NCBI GenBank assembly: GCA_963851245.1
Contig: CAWKOH010000004.1
Span: 248,001-312,000, forward strand
DNA: 64,000 nt
Direction of reading: 5' to 3'
From: CAWKOH01 sp963851245
Lineage (GTDB): Bacteria > Actinomycetota > Acidimicrobiia > Acidimicrobiales > Palsa-688
The position numbers were made by a program, and so were the translations under genes. This document shows, in pieces, positions 16,680-26,959 of the stretch (position 1 is the first letter of the stretch; each line of letters begins with the position of its first letter). The notes beneath the pieces were generated by a model. That model had not been told where the DNA came from and ran no database searches. It saw only the letters and a program-made list of their open reading frames with translations.

Positions 16680-19600
16680 CGGGCCGGCGCCAGCTTCTCG
16701 TGGGCCAGCAACGGGTACCACAGGCGGCAGGCCAGGGTGGCGAAGCGGCTGGCATCGGACACCGGCCAGCCGAAGCTGCCCTCGCCCTGCGAGGTGGGCT
16801 GCTCCATGAGATCGTCCAACGGGTAGGCCTTGCCCCACACGTAGCGGTGTTCCGGGTTGGTTACCTCGCCGGGGACTTTGCTGCTGCCCACCCATTTCTC
16901 GCCGGCCCGCTTGTCGGCCTCGTGGCGCTCGTTGTCCAGATACCAGGCCTCCGCCCACGCCGCTGACGTGGCGCAGGCGAGGGGGAGCGGCTCGCGCATG
17001 CCGCGGTCGTAGAGGTCGAGGACGATGGCCAGTTCGTCCAGAGCATGTGACCGGCGTTGCGTGGCGGTGGCGCCTATCGGATCGAGACGGGCGATCTGCG
17101 GCGGCTGCCTGTTGGTCGGGCCGCGCCCGATGCGTCAGCACGGTCGCTTCCAGCTCGGGCCGGGCCGGCGCTGACGGCAAGGAAACGGACCCAGGCGGCA
17201 AGCCGGTGCTTCGGCGGCCAGGCGGGAGTAGGTGCAGAGCAGGACGGTCTCGCCGCGCCAGTTGGGGACCGTGCCGATGAAGCTGCGGCCGTCGGGCAGA
17301 TCGAGGTGGATGTCGAGCGAATCGGCCGGCCCGGACTCGTAGCCGAGGGAGTTGACCGCCGCCGCCAGGGTGTCGACCTCCTTCTGCACCCGGCTCAGGA
17401 CGGCGTCGGCGAGGTCGCCGGGGGGCAGGAGGCCCCGGGCCCGCTCGGCCGCGGCCGCCTGCTCGGGATCGTTCCCGGCCAGGCCGGCCTGCAGGAGGCG
17501 GTCGCCGATGCCCCACTTCTCGAGGGCGTCGAGGTCGATGGGCAGGGCGTCCTTCGTCTCGTCGCTCGGGGTCCGAGAGATAGAGCCCCAGGCGATGGCG
17601 CAGGAAGGACCGTACCGGGTGCTCGACGAACCGCACCAGGTCCTCGAGCTGGAGGACCGGCTCGTCGAGGGGAGGGAGGGGAGCCGGCAGCCAGGGGCCG
17701 GCCGGTGTCTGTGTAGCGGCGGCGCGCGAGCCCGCGAGGTGAACCCGGTCGTAGCTCCACGATCCGGGAAGCGGAGAGGGCACCGGGTCTGAAGTTCCGG
17801 GCGTCGAAAGGCTGCAGCGGGTGGTTCACGACGACCCGTTGCCGGGCCGGCCGCCCGTCGGCCAGCCGGACGGTCGGCGTCGACGGCGTCGAGAAGCTCG
17901 GCGACCGGGACGGCGGGGGGTCGCACCCGGTTGGTGCGCTCGTCGTGTCCGCTGTAGGTGACGATCAGGTGCTCGGTGGCGGCCAGGAGAGCGTCGAGGA
18001 GCAGCTGGCGGTCCTCGGAGCGGGCGTCGCGGTCGCCGACACGGGGCGAGGCGAGGAGGAGGTCGTCGCCGTCGGTCTCGGGATGGCGGGGGAAGACGCC
18101 GTCGTCGAGGCCGAGCAGGGCCACCACCCGGTGAGGCACCGAGCGCATGGGCACGAGAGTGCAGATGGTCAGGTCACCGGTGCGGAAGTTGGCCCGGGTG
18201 GGACGGCCCTGCAGGCGGTCGTCGAGCAGGTCCGGACCTCGGCAAGCGACACATCGGGCGGGGTGTCCGCCGCCGTCGCACCGTCACCGGGTCCGGTGAC
18301 AGGAGCGGCGTGCTCGGCGACCTCGGTCAGGACCCGGTGCAGCTGGTCGTGTTGCCACCTCTCCGACAGCGGCGCCGAGGGCGAGGCAGCTCGGTGCCAG
18401 TGACGAGCGCGTCGACCCAGCCACCGACCGGCTGCGGAACGCTCAGGGCGTCCAGGGTGGCGGTCAGGCGCTCGACCAGCTCGGCAGCCGGCCGGCCAGG
18501 TCCACGGCGCTGGATGGAACGTCGTCGTACGGGCAGGGTGCCGGCGAACAGCCGCCCGTCGCCTTCGGCCATGGTCACTCCGAGCAGCAGCCGGTCCAGT
18601 CCCGCCGCCCAGGTGTTGGCTTCGACGTGGTCGAGGGCCCAGGGCCGGCGGTGCGGCGGCGTCCAGGCCCCACCGGACGCCCGTGTCCGCCACCCACTGC
18701 TCCATCGGCGGACAGATCGTCCTGATCGAGAAGGAAGCGCCGGCGCGACCGGCGGTCGCGACGCCAGGTCGAGCACTTCGGACGCGGTCACCCGGGCGCC
18801 GGCGAGGTCGAGGAGCTGGACGCCACGCGCGAGCAGTGGGTTGGTCTGGCGGACGGAGCGGTCGGCCAGGCGGACCCGCAGCCGGGGCAGGCCGGTACCG
18901 GGCCCGTCGCGAGCCGTCGGGCCTCGGCGGGACCCAGCGGGTCGTCGGCGCCGAAGGCGGCGTGGATCAGGGGCGCGAACGTCTCGATGTCGGGGCACAT
19001 CACGATGACGTCGCGTGGCTCGAGGGTGTCGTCGGCGGCCAGGAGGTGCAGAACGGCGTCGCGGACCACCTCGACCTGGCGGGCCCGGCCGTGGCAGGCG
19101 TGGATCTGGAGCGACCGGTCGGCCGGGTCGAGCGCGGGGCGCTCGTCCTCCGCGCCCGGCTACGGGGACTCCCGGCGGCGGGCGGTCGGCGCGGATGCCG
19201 GCCTGGAGCAGTCCCAGGAGATCAGCTCGTCCGAGGCGGCCGGATCGACGGGCCGGTGCTCGCCCCCGGCCACGCCATGGGCGGCCAGGACCAGCTGCAT
19301 CTCGCGGGCGTCGCGACCCCAGGAGCGCAGCAGCGGGTTGGCGGCCAGGCCCGCCGTAGGGTCGCCGGCCCGGTCGAGGTCTGGCCGGCGGGCTGGGGGC
19401 GACCGCGGCCACCCGCGTCCCAGAGCGGGCCGGAGGGGTGGAGCAGGAAAAGGTGCACCTCCCGACCCCGGGCCACGCCTGGAGGATTCGCAGGTGGCTG
19501 GCCGGAAGGCGAGTCAGACCGAATACCGACACCCGCTCCGGCAGTTCGAGCAGATCCGGGCGCGTCGGCCAGACGGCGGGCCGCTTCGGCGAATCGCTCA

Positions 19601-20197
19601 GCGGGGCTGGGCACCCCCAGCCGGGACCGGAGCAGCCGCCACAGATGGGCTTGCCAGGCCGGCGTCGGGTCGTCACCGCCCTTCGACGCCGGCGCCGGCG
19701 GCCCACGACCTCACCAGATCGGGGCGGTGCACCGCGTAGTGGTCGTACAGGTCGGCGACGTGGCGGGCGGCGGGCGAAGCGCCGCAGCGGCCCGGCATGG
19801 CCGAGCCGATCGTCGGGAGTAGCGGCCCGGAGGTGGGCGGTCAAGCGGCGCCAGCCCGGGATCCTCGCCGTGCTCGTCGATCAGCTCGATGAGGGTCCAG
19901 ACGCAGCGTTCGGGCCGCCAGGGATCCTCGTCGGGGTCGACATCGGATGCGCCGGCCATAGCCTGGGCGACGAGGGTAGCCGGGAAAGGGAAAGGTGATG
20001 TTGGCGCAGACGCCGCCTGCGGTGCCGGCGGGGGCGCCGAGGCGGTGGGAGAGCCGCTGCGTCAGCCAGCGCTCCACTCCGCGGGTCGGGACGGCGATCA
20101 CCTCCGGGGTGATCGGGTCCGAAAGCGGGGTGGCCAGCAGGTCACCCAAGGCCTCGATCAAATGATCAGCCCGCTCCGATCGGTGTAGCTCCAGCAA
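16676..20197 (-). pseudogene. recC: Exodeoxyribonuclease V gamma subunit (RecC), about ten frame changes
   Basis: The N-terminus reads LHRSERADHLIEALGDLL, then IAVPTRGVERWLTQRLSHRL and CANITFPFP. Later pieces, in different frames, include LPERVSVFGLTRLPASHLR, RDVIVMCPDIETFAPLI, HRVVALLGLDDGVFPRH and EDRQLLLDALLAATEHLIV; the end is RFATLACRLWYPLLAHEKL. These are the RecC landmarks in the correct order over the normal length. I count about ten frame changes (for example near 19980, 19845, 19780 and 19470). The start is TTG 20197, 6 bases after GGAGGAGG; TTG 20203 is too close to that site. RecC recognises Chi and scaffolds RecB and RecD. Confidence 0.8.
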
Positions 20198-20323
20198 CCG
20201 CAACCTCCTCCGGGATCGACACTAGGCGCGCCCTGTGACGGCGGCTCGGGTGAGGGTGGAGAGGGGAGCACTAGCTTGCTGAGGGGCCAGGTAGGCGCCG
20301 GCCGGATCAGGGGAGGAGCCTGG

Positions 20324-20768
20324 ATGACAGTTCGCAGGATCGTTACCGAGGATGTCAACGGCCGATCCAGAGTCGTCGACGACGGCCCGGCGCCAAGCTC
20401 GTGGTGTGATGAGATCTGGGCCACCACTCCGGACCAGCCGCTCGGCCACGCGTCGGCCGCCCCTGCTCCGCGAGCTGTCGGCCCGACCCGGGGGGACCTT
20501 TTTTCGCATGGTCCAGTTGTCTCCGCACGCCATCGGGAGGGCGGCCAGGGTCGAGGGCGCCGTAGACGGAGTCGACTCGGAGGGATTCCACCGCACCCCC
20601 ACGGTGGACTATGTGTACGTCCTCGACGGCCCCGTGGAGCTGGTGCTCGATGACACCTCGGTGGTCGTGGAGCCGGGCGACTGCGTCGTCCAGCGAGGCA
20701 CCAACCACGCCTGGCGCAACCATGGCACCGAGCCCATCCGCCTCCTGGCGGTGATGATCGGCGTATGA
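20324..20768 (+). pseudogene. Cupin-domain protein, one frame change near 20457
   Basis: ATG 20324 follows GGGGAGGAG. The N-terminal part reads MTVRRIVTEDVNGRSRVVDD and SWCDEIWATTPDQPLGHAS. The rest, one frame over, reads LLRELSARPGGTFFRMVQLS and the cupin core TPTVDYVYVLDGPVELVLDD, then VVEPGDCVVQRGTNHAWRNHG (conserved PGD and H). The length is 445 bases, one more than a multiple of three, as for a single inserted base. The stop overlaps the sulfotransferase start by ATGA. The substrate is unknown; a small-molecule sensor or isomerase role is possible. Confidence 0.75.
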
Positions 20769-21925
20769 ACGACGTGGAAGCCGTCCTGACCGCGGCGGAG
20801 GAAAGCAGCGGCCGGGAGGCGGATCGAAGCCGGCCGTGGGTTTCCGCCCTCCGCCGGCTGACGGCCAGCGCTGACGCCGAGGGGGGCCTAACCGAGGCTG
20901 GGGCGGCGGCTTTCGCGGCCAAGCTGCGCGATCTGGTCGAGGAGCGCCTCCGGGCCGAAGCCATGTTCGAGGAACACCCCGACATCAGGGCCAGGCCCAT
21001 GACGGTGCGCTTCGCGGTGGCCGGGATGGGGCGCTCCGGGACCACCCTGCTCCAGCGCCTTCTGAGCTGCGATCCCGATGTCGCCTTCCTGCCCACCTGG
21101 CAGGCCATGCATCCGGTGCCGACCAGCCAGCGTTCCGAGGACGACTTCCGGCGTGTCACTGTCGTGCGGTTCATCGAGGAGCTGGCCAGGAACCATCCGG
21201 AATCCCTTCGCATCCATCCCCTCGAGGCCGACGCGCCGGAAGAGGAGGTATTCCTGCTTCAGCACTCCTTTGCTTCGATGCTCTTCTCATTGTCCTGCCC
21301 ATTACCGGACTACAACCGTTGGCTGGCCGGCACCGACCACACCGACGCCTACCGGTTCGCGTTCGACCTCGTCAGGTTGAACGAGTGGTCGGGGAGCGAT
21401 CCGGTGGCCAGGCCACGGGTGATGAAATCGCCGCAGTTCCTGCTCGATCTGAAAGTAGTACTGAAGGTGGCTCCCGACGCGGTGGTGGCGCATACCCACC
21501 GGGACCCGGTCGACCTGGTCGGTTCGTATTGCAGCACGTACGCCAATTCGCGGCGGCGCTCCGTTGCTTCCCTTGACCTGGCTGCGCTCGGCCAGGAACG
21601 GCTCGCTTTCCTGGGGACAATGGCCGACCGGGCGATAGCTGTGCGCAACACTTCCGGTTCGGAACGTTTCGTTGACGTCCGTTATTCGGCGCTGGTTCGT
21701 GACCCGTTCCGGGTCATGGAGCAGCTCTACGAGAAGGCGGGGGTCCCTTTGAGTGCAGCTGTTCGCATCTCGATGCAGCAGTGGCTCGACGCCCATCCCC
21801 AGCACCAGGCTGGAAGGCACGAATACGACCTGGCTGACTACGACCTCGACCGTGCCACCGTCGAGGATCGCTTTAGCTCCTACCTGGAGCGCTTCGCGGT
21901 AGCGCGTGATGCAGATGCCGGCTGA
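20765..21925 (+). CDS. Sulfotransferase-family protein
   Basis: The 386-residue protein has a 5'-phosphosulfate loop, AGMGRSGTTLLQRLL, at about 86-100. The second PAPS-binding region is VVAHTHRDPVDLVGSYCS, and there is a C-terminal FVDVRYSALVRDPFRVMEQLY. This is the Sulfotransfer_3 pattern common in actinobacteria. The acceptor is unknown. It is translationally coupled to the cupin gene before it and overlaps the DUF1214 gene after it, so the three form one operon. Confidence 0.88.
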   Translation: MNDVEAVLTAAEESSGREADRSRPWVSALRRLTASADAEGGLTEAGAAAFAAKLRDLVEERLRAEAMFEEHPDIRARPMTVRFAVAGMGRSGTTLLQRLLSCDPDVAFLPTWQAMHPVPTSQRSEDDFRRVTVVRFIEELARNHPESLRIHPLEADAPEEEVFLLQHSFASMLFSLSCPLPDYNRWLAGTDHTDAYRFAFDLVRLNEWSGSDPVARPRVMKSPQFLLDLKVVLKVAPDAVVAHTHRDPVDLVGSYCSTYANSRRRSVASLDLAALGQERLAFLGTMADRAIAVRNTSGSERFVDVRYSALVRDPFRVMEQLYEKAGVPLSAAVRISMQQWLDAHPQHQAGRHEYDLADYDLDRATVEDRFSSYLERFAVARDADAG

Positions 21926-22988
21926 CGCCGACGCAATGTCCGAGTACGCGGCATTCCTGGACGCGGCGTCGGAGGCGCCGGCGAGGCTGCGCGCGTCCAG
22001 GCCACACCTGAGCGACGTTGACGAAGCCGACGCGGAGACGTTTCTGGCCGGCCTCGTCGACGGCGCCATGCAGTTCATTGCCGCAGACCCGAGCCGGCCG
22101 GCCTTCGTGCCCTGGGTCACGCCGACCCGCCGGTGGATGGACAACGGATTCGACTCCGTGTACTGGATGGCGCCCGTCGACGGGAGGCACCGCTACCGGA
22201 TCATGGGACGGAGGGGCGCAGAGTGCTACCTATCGGTGACCCTTTATGCGGGCGACCCCGGGCATCCCGAGACCGTCGTACTCAATCGCAATCACCTCGA
22301 CCTGGCGGTCGCCAATGGGGAATCGTTCAGCCTGGATCTGGATCCTCCCGATGGTGCCTGCTATGTCATCACCCGTCAGTACTTCAACGATCCGTCCGCG
22401 GATGTCCCCGGGACCTTCTCGGTCGAGGTGCTCGACGGGCCGGTATCAGAGGCGCCCGATCCGGCCGCTACCAAGGCCCGCTGGGGTGCAGCTACCTCCT
22501 TCCTGCTCGCCATGACCAGACCGCCACAGCCGGGATCACGGCCGCCGGCTTATGTGTCGACCGCACCGAATGTCATGGGAGACCCGTCCGCGTGGGATCA
22601 GGGCGGCGGGGGAGGGCGGGGCACACCCGATCAGACCTACGCCCTCGGACCCTACGAACTCGATCAGGACCAGGCCCTGGTGATGGACGTGACGTTCCCG
22701 CCGTGCGCCTATGCCAGCGCCGCCCTGTGGAACCGTTTCTCCCAGACCGTCGACCGACGCTTCTACCGATCCACCATCAACGGGACTCAAGCCGTCGTTG
22801 GCGCCTCAGGGGTGTCCCGCATCGTCGTTGCCCACCGGGATCCCGGGGTGCCCAACTGGCTCGAGACCGGCGGACATTCGCGCGGCAGCGTCTTCTGGCG
22901 GTTTCTGCTGTCCGAGCGCCCGCCGCCGCCGATTGCTTGCCAGGTGGTCCGGATCCAGGACGTGCCGGCGATGCCCGCACCTAATTGA
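21909..22988 (+). CDS. DUF1214-domain protein
   Basis: The product is about 359 residues. It contains FVPWVTPTRRWMDNGFDSVY and HRYRIMGRRGAECYLSVTLY, a beta-sandwich middle, and the C-terminal DUF1214 signature LWNRFSQTVDRRFYRST with VGASGVSRIVVAHRDPGVPN and RGSVFWRFLLSE. Starts at 21909, 21915 and 21936 are all in frame; 21909 overlaps the sulfotransferase by 17 bases. The function is unknown. DUF1214 proteins often neighbour sulfotransferase and lipid-metabolism genes, as here. Confidence 0.82.
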   Translation: MQMPADADAMSEYAAFLDAASEAPARLRASRPHLSDVDEADAETFLAGLVDGAMQFIAADPSRPAFVPWVTPTRRWMDNGFDSVYWMAPVDGRHRYRIMGRRGAECYLSVTLYAGDPGHPETVVLNRNHLDLAVANGESFSLDLDPPDGACYVITRQYFNDPSADVPGTFSVEVLDGPVSEAPDPAATKARWGAATSFLLAMTRPPQPGSRPPAYVSTAPNVMGDPSAWDQGGGGGRGTPDQTYALGPYELDQDQALVMDVTFPPCAYASAALWNRFSQTVDRRFYRSTINGTQAVVGASGVSRIVVAHRDPGVPNWLETGGHSRGSVFWRFLLSERPPPPIACQVVRIQDVPAMPAPN

Positions 22989-23064
22989 CGGCATCGGCAG
23001 CGCGGGCGTCTCCAACTGTGGCCGAACGTCCCTATCGAAGATGTGGGAATGGTGCGCTCCGAAC

Positions 23065-24963
23065 TCAGAGGTTCAAGTCGAAGTCGGGCATCAGGAGCAG
23101 TGGTGTTTCTCCGAGGCCGATGGTGGCCGCCAAGGCGGCCGCCGGCCGGGCCAGGCCGCCCCAATCACCGGCGAGAACCGGCGAAGGGAACGCCGCGACG
23201 GTGACGTCCTCGCTGCTCTCGGCCCGGGCCGGCCGCAGGCGATCGAGGAATCTCGGGGGGCGGGGGAAGGGCTTGAGCCGCAGAGGCGCCTCGGGAGGCC
23301 GCCCGATGGCCTCACGCACCAGCCGGAGGGCGGTGAGGTAGCCGCCGAGCTCGTCTACCAGCCCGAGACTCTTGGCGTCATCTCCGGTCCAGATCCGCCC
23401 TTTGGCCACCGCCAAGACGGTGTCCAGCGCCAGGCCCCGGCCGGTGGCGACCTTGGCGGTGAAATCGTCGTAGGCCCGGTCCAGAAAAGCCTCCACCTTG
23501 TCCCACTCTCCCTCGGAGTAGTCCACCGAGTCCGCCCACATGGTGGCGTTCGAGCTGGTGTGGAGCTCGCGGGTGGACACCCCGACCTTGTCGCGAAGGC
23601 CGGCCGTGACCGCTTTGCCCGCCAACACACCGATGGACCCGGTGACCGTCCCGGGCTGGGCCACGATCTTGTCCGCGGCCATGGCCACGAAGTAGCCGCC
23701 GGAACCGGCGACGTTGCCCATGGAGACGACCACCGGTTTGCCCGCTTCCCGGGCGCGGACCATCTCTCTCCAGATGGAGTCCGAGGCCACATAGGAGCCG
23801 CCGGGACTGTCGACGCGGAACAGAATCGCCTTGACGCTCTTGTCCTCGACCGCGGCTCTGAAGGCGGCTCCAGCCGTGTCGCTTCCGAGATAGGGCCGGC
23901 CTTGCTGGAGGGGGTTGAACCCACCGCTCTGGCCCCGCCGGATGGCGCCCACGCCCATGATCAAGGCCACCGTGTCACTCTTCCGCGGACGCTTTCGGGT
24001 CCGTTTGGCGTAGGAGGCCAGGTACAGCAGGCGGCCCTCGGGACCGGCCTGGGCCTTGAGGGCCGCTATGACCTGGTCCCGGTAGGCCAAGCGGTCCACC
24101 AGCCCTTCTTCGTGCGCCGCCGCGGCCACGAACGGGCCCCTGTCGATCACGGCGGCGACTTCTGCCTTCAGGTTCGGGCGACGCTCGGCGATCCCCCGGA
24201 CCACCTGGTTGAACTGGGAGCGAACGACATGCTCGAGGCTCTCCCGGTGGGGCGGCGTGAAGTCCGTCTCGGTGAGTGAGTTCATCGCGGTCTTGTACTC
24301 GTGGCGGTGGTCCCAACGAGGCGAGATGCCGAGCTTGTCGAGCGCCCCACGCAGGAAGTTGACTCTGGCCATCAGTCCGGTGAGGTTGACGTCACCGGAC
24401 GGCTGGAGGGCGATCTCGTCGAACGCGGTGGCGAGATAGTACGAGCCGTTGCCGGGAGAGAACTCGCCGAAAGTCTCGCTGAAGGCGACGGCTCGCTTGC
24501 CGCTCGCCCGGAAGGCGACGACCGCGTCTCTCAACTCCTGGATCTGCCCCAGACCGGTGGCGGAGCCACCGACGCGGGCGAAGAGAGCGAACACCCGCGG
24601 ATCGCGAGAGGCGCTCTCGATGGTCTCGATCACCTCCCGAAGCGACTGCCGTCTCCTTGCGCCCGCGCCGCGCCACCCGAGAGGGTTGGCCGGAGCCGTC
24701 TCTTCCAGCGGTGTCTCGAGGTCCACCTCGAGGATGGTGTTGCGGCCTACCCCGCGCCTCGACGCCAGACGGGCCAGGACCGCCAGCAAGATGAGGCCCC
24801 CGACCACAATGGCTGCGATCTCGAAGAACGCAGCGACATGGTGGGACCACCGCACGACAGCGATGCCGATCGCCGTCACGACGCTCAGCACGAGAGCCGC
24901 ACAGGCGAGTGCGACAAGTATGCGAGGCAGCATCAGTCTTATCCGTTGCCAGCGGCTTGGCAT
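23065..24963 (-). CDS. sppA: Signal peptide peptidase SppA, long two-domain type
   Basis: The 632-residue protein starts at ATG 24963 behind GGGAGGTGTGGG. Two N-terminal membrane segments (about 12-36 and 43-67) are followed by tandem ClpP-fold domains. The general-base Lys is K224 in RHEYKTAMNSLTE and the nucleophile is S421 in GNVAGSGGYFVAMAADK. These match the Lys/Ser dyad of E. coli-type SppA, with Lys in the first repeat and Ser in the second. It cleaves remnant signal peptides and membrane segments outside the membrane. It converges on DUF1214 with a 76-base gap and is divergent from fxsA. Confidence 0.93.
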   Translation of the reverse strand: MPSRWQRIRLMLPRILVALACAALVLSVVTAIGIAVVRWSHHVAAFFEIAAIVVGGLILLAVLARLASRRGVGRNTILEVDLETPLEETAPANPLGWRGAGARRRQSLREVIETIESASRDPRVFALFARVGGSATGLGQIQELRDAVVAFRASGKRAVAFSETFGEFSPGNGSYYLATAFDEIALQPSGDVNLTGLMARVNFLRGALDKLGISPRWDHRHEYKTAMNSLTETDFTPPHRESLEHVVRSQFNQVVRGIAERRPNLKAEVAAVIDRGPFVAAAAHEEGLVDRLAYRDQVIAALKAQAGPEGRLLYLASYAKRTRKRPRKSDTVALIMGVGAIRRGQSGGFNPLQQGRPYLGSDTAGAAFRAAVEDKSVKAILFRVDSPGGSYVASDSIWREMVRAREAGKPVVVSMGNVAGSGGYFVAMAADKIVAQPGTVTGSIGVLAGKAVTAGLRDKVGVSTRELHTSSNATMWADSVDYSEGEWDKVEAFLDRAYDDFTAKVATGRGLALDTVLAVAKGRIWTGDDAKSLGLVDELGGYLTALRLVREAIGRPPEAPLRLKPFPRPPRFLDRLRPARAESSEDVTVAAFPSPVLAGDWGGLARPAAALAATIGLGETPLLLMPDFDLNL

Positions 24964-25113
24964 CCCACACCTCCCAGGAAATGCTCGGTGCTAACAGTTC
25001 ACCATCCGGACTGGATGGCTCGCAGCCGAACGGGGCTCTCAGGCCGGGTCGTAGCCTCTCTTGGTCGCCACGGCGCCTGCTACTAGGGCCGGCGCCGGCG
25101 GTACCCTGGAAAT

Positions 25114-25599
25114 GTGTTCTTGCTGGGCGCCTGCCTCTTTTTCGTCGCCGAAGTGTTCGCCTTCGTGGCGGTCGGACAGCACATCGGCTTCGGGTGGGCG
25201 GTGCTGCTCCTGATCGGGGTGAGCGCCCTCGGTCCCTTCCTGGTCAAGCGGGTCGGGCTCGGGGTGATGGCCCGCACCCAGGCCAGACTGGCCAGGGGCG
25301 ACGTTCCCGGGCGGGAACTGCTCGATGGCGTTGTAGTGCTGGCCGGCGGTCTCATGATCTGCATCCCCGGATTCATCAGCGACGCGCTCGGACTGCTCCT
25401 GATGATCGGTCCGGTGCGGCACCTCCTCATCCGGTTTGGCGGTCGCCGGATGGCGCGGCGGGTCGAGACGATGGGTCCCACCCGCTGGAGCGTCATCGAC
25501 GTCCGGACCTGGCCGGCCAGCGGCGCGTACCCGGGCGATGACTCGGACGCTCAGCCGGCCCAGCCGATGATCGGGCCTGGTGATCGGACCTACGAGTGA
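25114..25599 (+). CDS. fxsA: FxsA-family cytoplasmic membrane protein
   Basis: The 161-residue protein starts at GTG 25114. Hydrophobic stretches include LGACLFFVAEVFAFVAVGQ, FGWAVLLLIGVSALGPFLV, and LLDGVVVLAGGLMICIPGFI followed by SDALGLLLMIGP. The GGLMxxPGFxxDxxGLLLL signature is diagnostic of FxsA. The tail from about 115 is hydrophilic and proline-rich. The family is named for suppression of F exclusion of phage T7; its general role is unclear. Confidence 0.9.
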   Translation: MFLLGACLFFVAEVFAFVAVGQHIGFGWAVLLLIGVSALGPFLVKRVGLGVMARTQARLARGDVPGRELLDGVVVLAGGLMICIPGFISDALGLLLMIGPVRHLLIRFGGRRMARRVETMGPTRWSVIDVRTWPASGAYPGDDSDAQPAQPMIGPGDRTYE

Positions 25600-25694
25600 C
25601 GTTCGGTCCAGGCTGAGCGAGGACGTGAACGGAGCCGCCGGCACTCCGGCTGCGGCGCCGTCCAATTCCCGCAAATAGTACAGTCACCCCCGAG

Positions 25695-26957
25695 ATGACC
25701 ACTGTCAACGCCCGGCCCTCACCGAGGAATGAGTGGCGGTTGACGACGCCGGGCGAGCTGAGCGGCGGGCAGTCGGTGCGACCGGGCGACCCCCGGAAGC
25801 TCCTGATGATCTCGGCCGACTGCCACGCCAACGAGCCGGGCGGCTACCTGGCCGAGCGGATCGCTCCGGAATACCGGGACCGCATTCCCCGGATCGTCAA
25901 GAAGGACGACGGCAGCGAATGGGTCGTTACCGAGGGCGGCCGGCCCCAGATGGTGAAGCGGCCCCCGGTGGCTCCGACCCAGCAGGCGCAAGCGCCATTC
26001 GAGAAGGCCGAGCACAACCGGGCGGTCCATACCAGGATGGAACAGGAGGACGTGCTGCGCAGCACGACCGGCAAGACCATCGAGCAGCGCCTCGAGGACC
26101 AGGCCGCCGACGGCGTCGACATCGAGCTCATCTTTGCCAACAAGGGTCTGACCTGTTTCATGACGCCCGACCCGGTGTTCGCGGCCGCCATGTGCGCGGT
26201 GTGGAACGACTGGGCCTACGAGTGGTTCGGCGGGTCGGACGGCTGGAACGACGGCCGCACCCGGCCCCTGGCCAGCATCGCCACCGGCCACCCGGACCTG
26301 GCCGCGGCTGAGGTGCGCAAGGCGGCCGGCCGGGGTTTCGTCGGGCTGTGCCTCGGCAACCAACCGTTCTTCGGCGCCAAGCCCGGAACCGAGCTCGAGT
26401 ACAACGACCCGGCCTTCGAGCCGCTGTGGTCAGTCATCGAGGAATCCGGGCTGCCGATCACGTTCCACGTCTCCACCGGACGGGACCCCCGAGCCATCGG
26501 CGGCAACGGCGCCGCCATCATCACCTATGTCTGCCACTCGATGGAGACCACCATCGAGCCGCTCGTGCAGCTGATCAGCTCCGGCGTGTTCGAGCGCCAC
26601 CCCGGCCTTCAGGCCGGCATGGTCGAGAGCGGTATCGGCTACGTGCCGTGGCTGCTCGAGACCATGGACCACGCCTACCGGGCTCACCACATGTTCGTGC
26701 GGCCGGTCATCCCCGAGTTGCCGTCCTATTACTTCCGGCAGCACTGTTTCGCCACCTTCCAGGAGGACCACGTCGGGGTGGACACCGTCGAGCGATTCGA
26801 TCTCGAGAACAACCTCATGTGGGCGAACGACTACCCCCACCACGAGGGTTCTTGGCCCCACTCGGCGGCCAGCATCGAGCGCCAGATGGGCCACCTGGCC
26901 CTCGGGACCAGAGCGAAGCTGCTCGGCGAGAACGCCAAGCGCGTGTTCCCGCTATAG
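25695..26957 (+). CDS. Amidohydrolase-2 family metal-dependent hydrolase
   Basis: The 420-residue protein has MISADCHANEPGGYLAERI near residue 40 (D-x-H metal pair). A second cluster is LPITFHVSTGRDPR (His), then YVCHSMETTIEPLVQLISSG, and near the C-terminus LMWANDYPHHEGSWPHS with the metal-binding Asp. The arrangement follows the ACMSD/amidohydrolase-2 TIM barrel seen in ring-cleavage and decarboxylation enzymes. It lies two bases before the thiolase gene, forming an operon with the thiolase/DUF35 pair. Confidence 0.88.
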   Translation: MTTVNARPSPRNEWRLTTPGELSGGQSVRPGDPRKLLMISADCHANEPGGYLAERIAPEYRDRIPRIVKKDDGSEWVVTEGGRPQMVKRPPVAPTQQAQAPFEKAEHNRAVHTRMEQEDVLRSTTGKTIEQRLEDQAADGVDIELIFANKGLTCFMTPDPVFAAAMCAVWNDWAYEWFGGSDGWNDGRTRPLASIATGHPDLAAAEVRKAAGRGFVGLCLGNQPFFGAKPGTELEYNDPAFEPLWSVIEESGLPITFHVSTGRDPRAIGGNGAAIITYVCHSMETTIEPLVQLISSGVFERHPGLQAGMVESGIGYVPWLLETMDHAYRAHHMFVRPVIPELPSYYFRQHCFATFQEDHVGVDTVERFDLENNLMWANDYPHHEGSWPHSAASIERQMGHLALGTRAKLLGENAKRVFPL

Positions 26958-26959
26958 CC

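Noticed and set aside
14481..19998. Long plus-strand open frames opposite recB and recC
   Set aside because: They are antisense shadows in GC-rich DNA; the minus-strand frames carry all RecB and RecC motifs.
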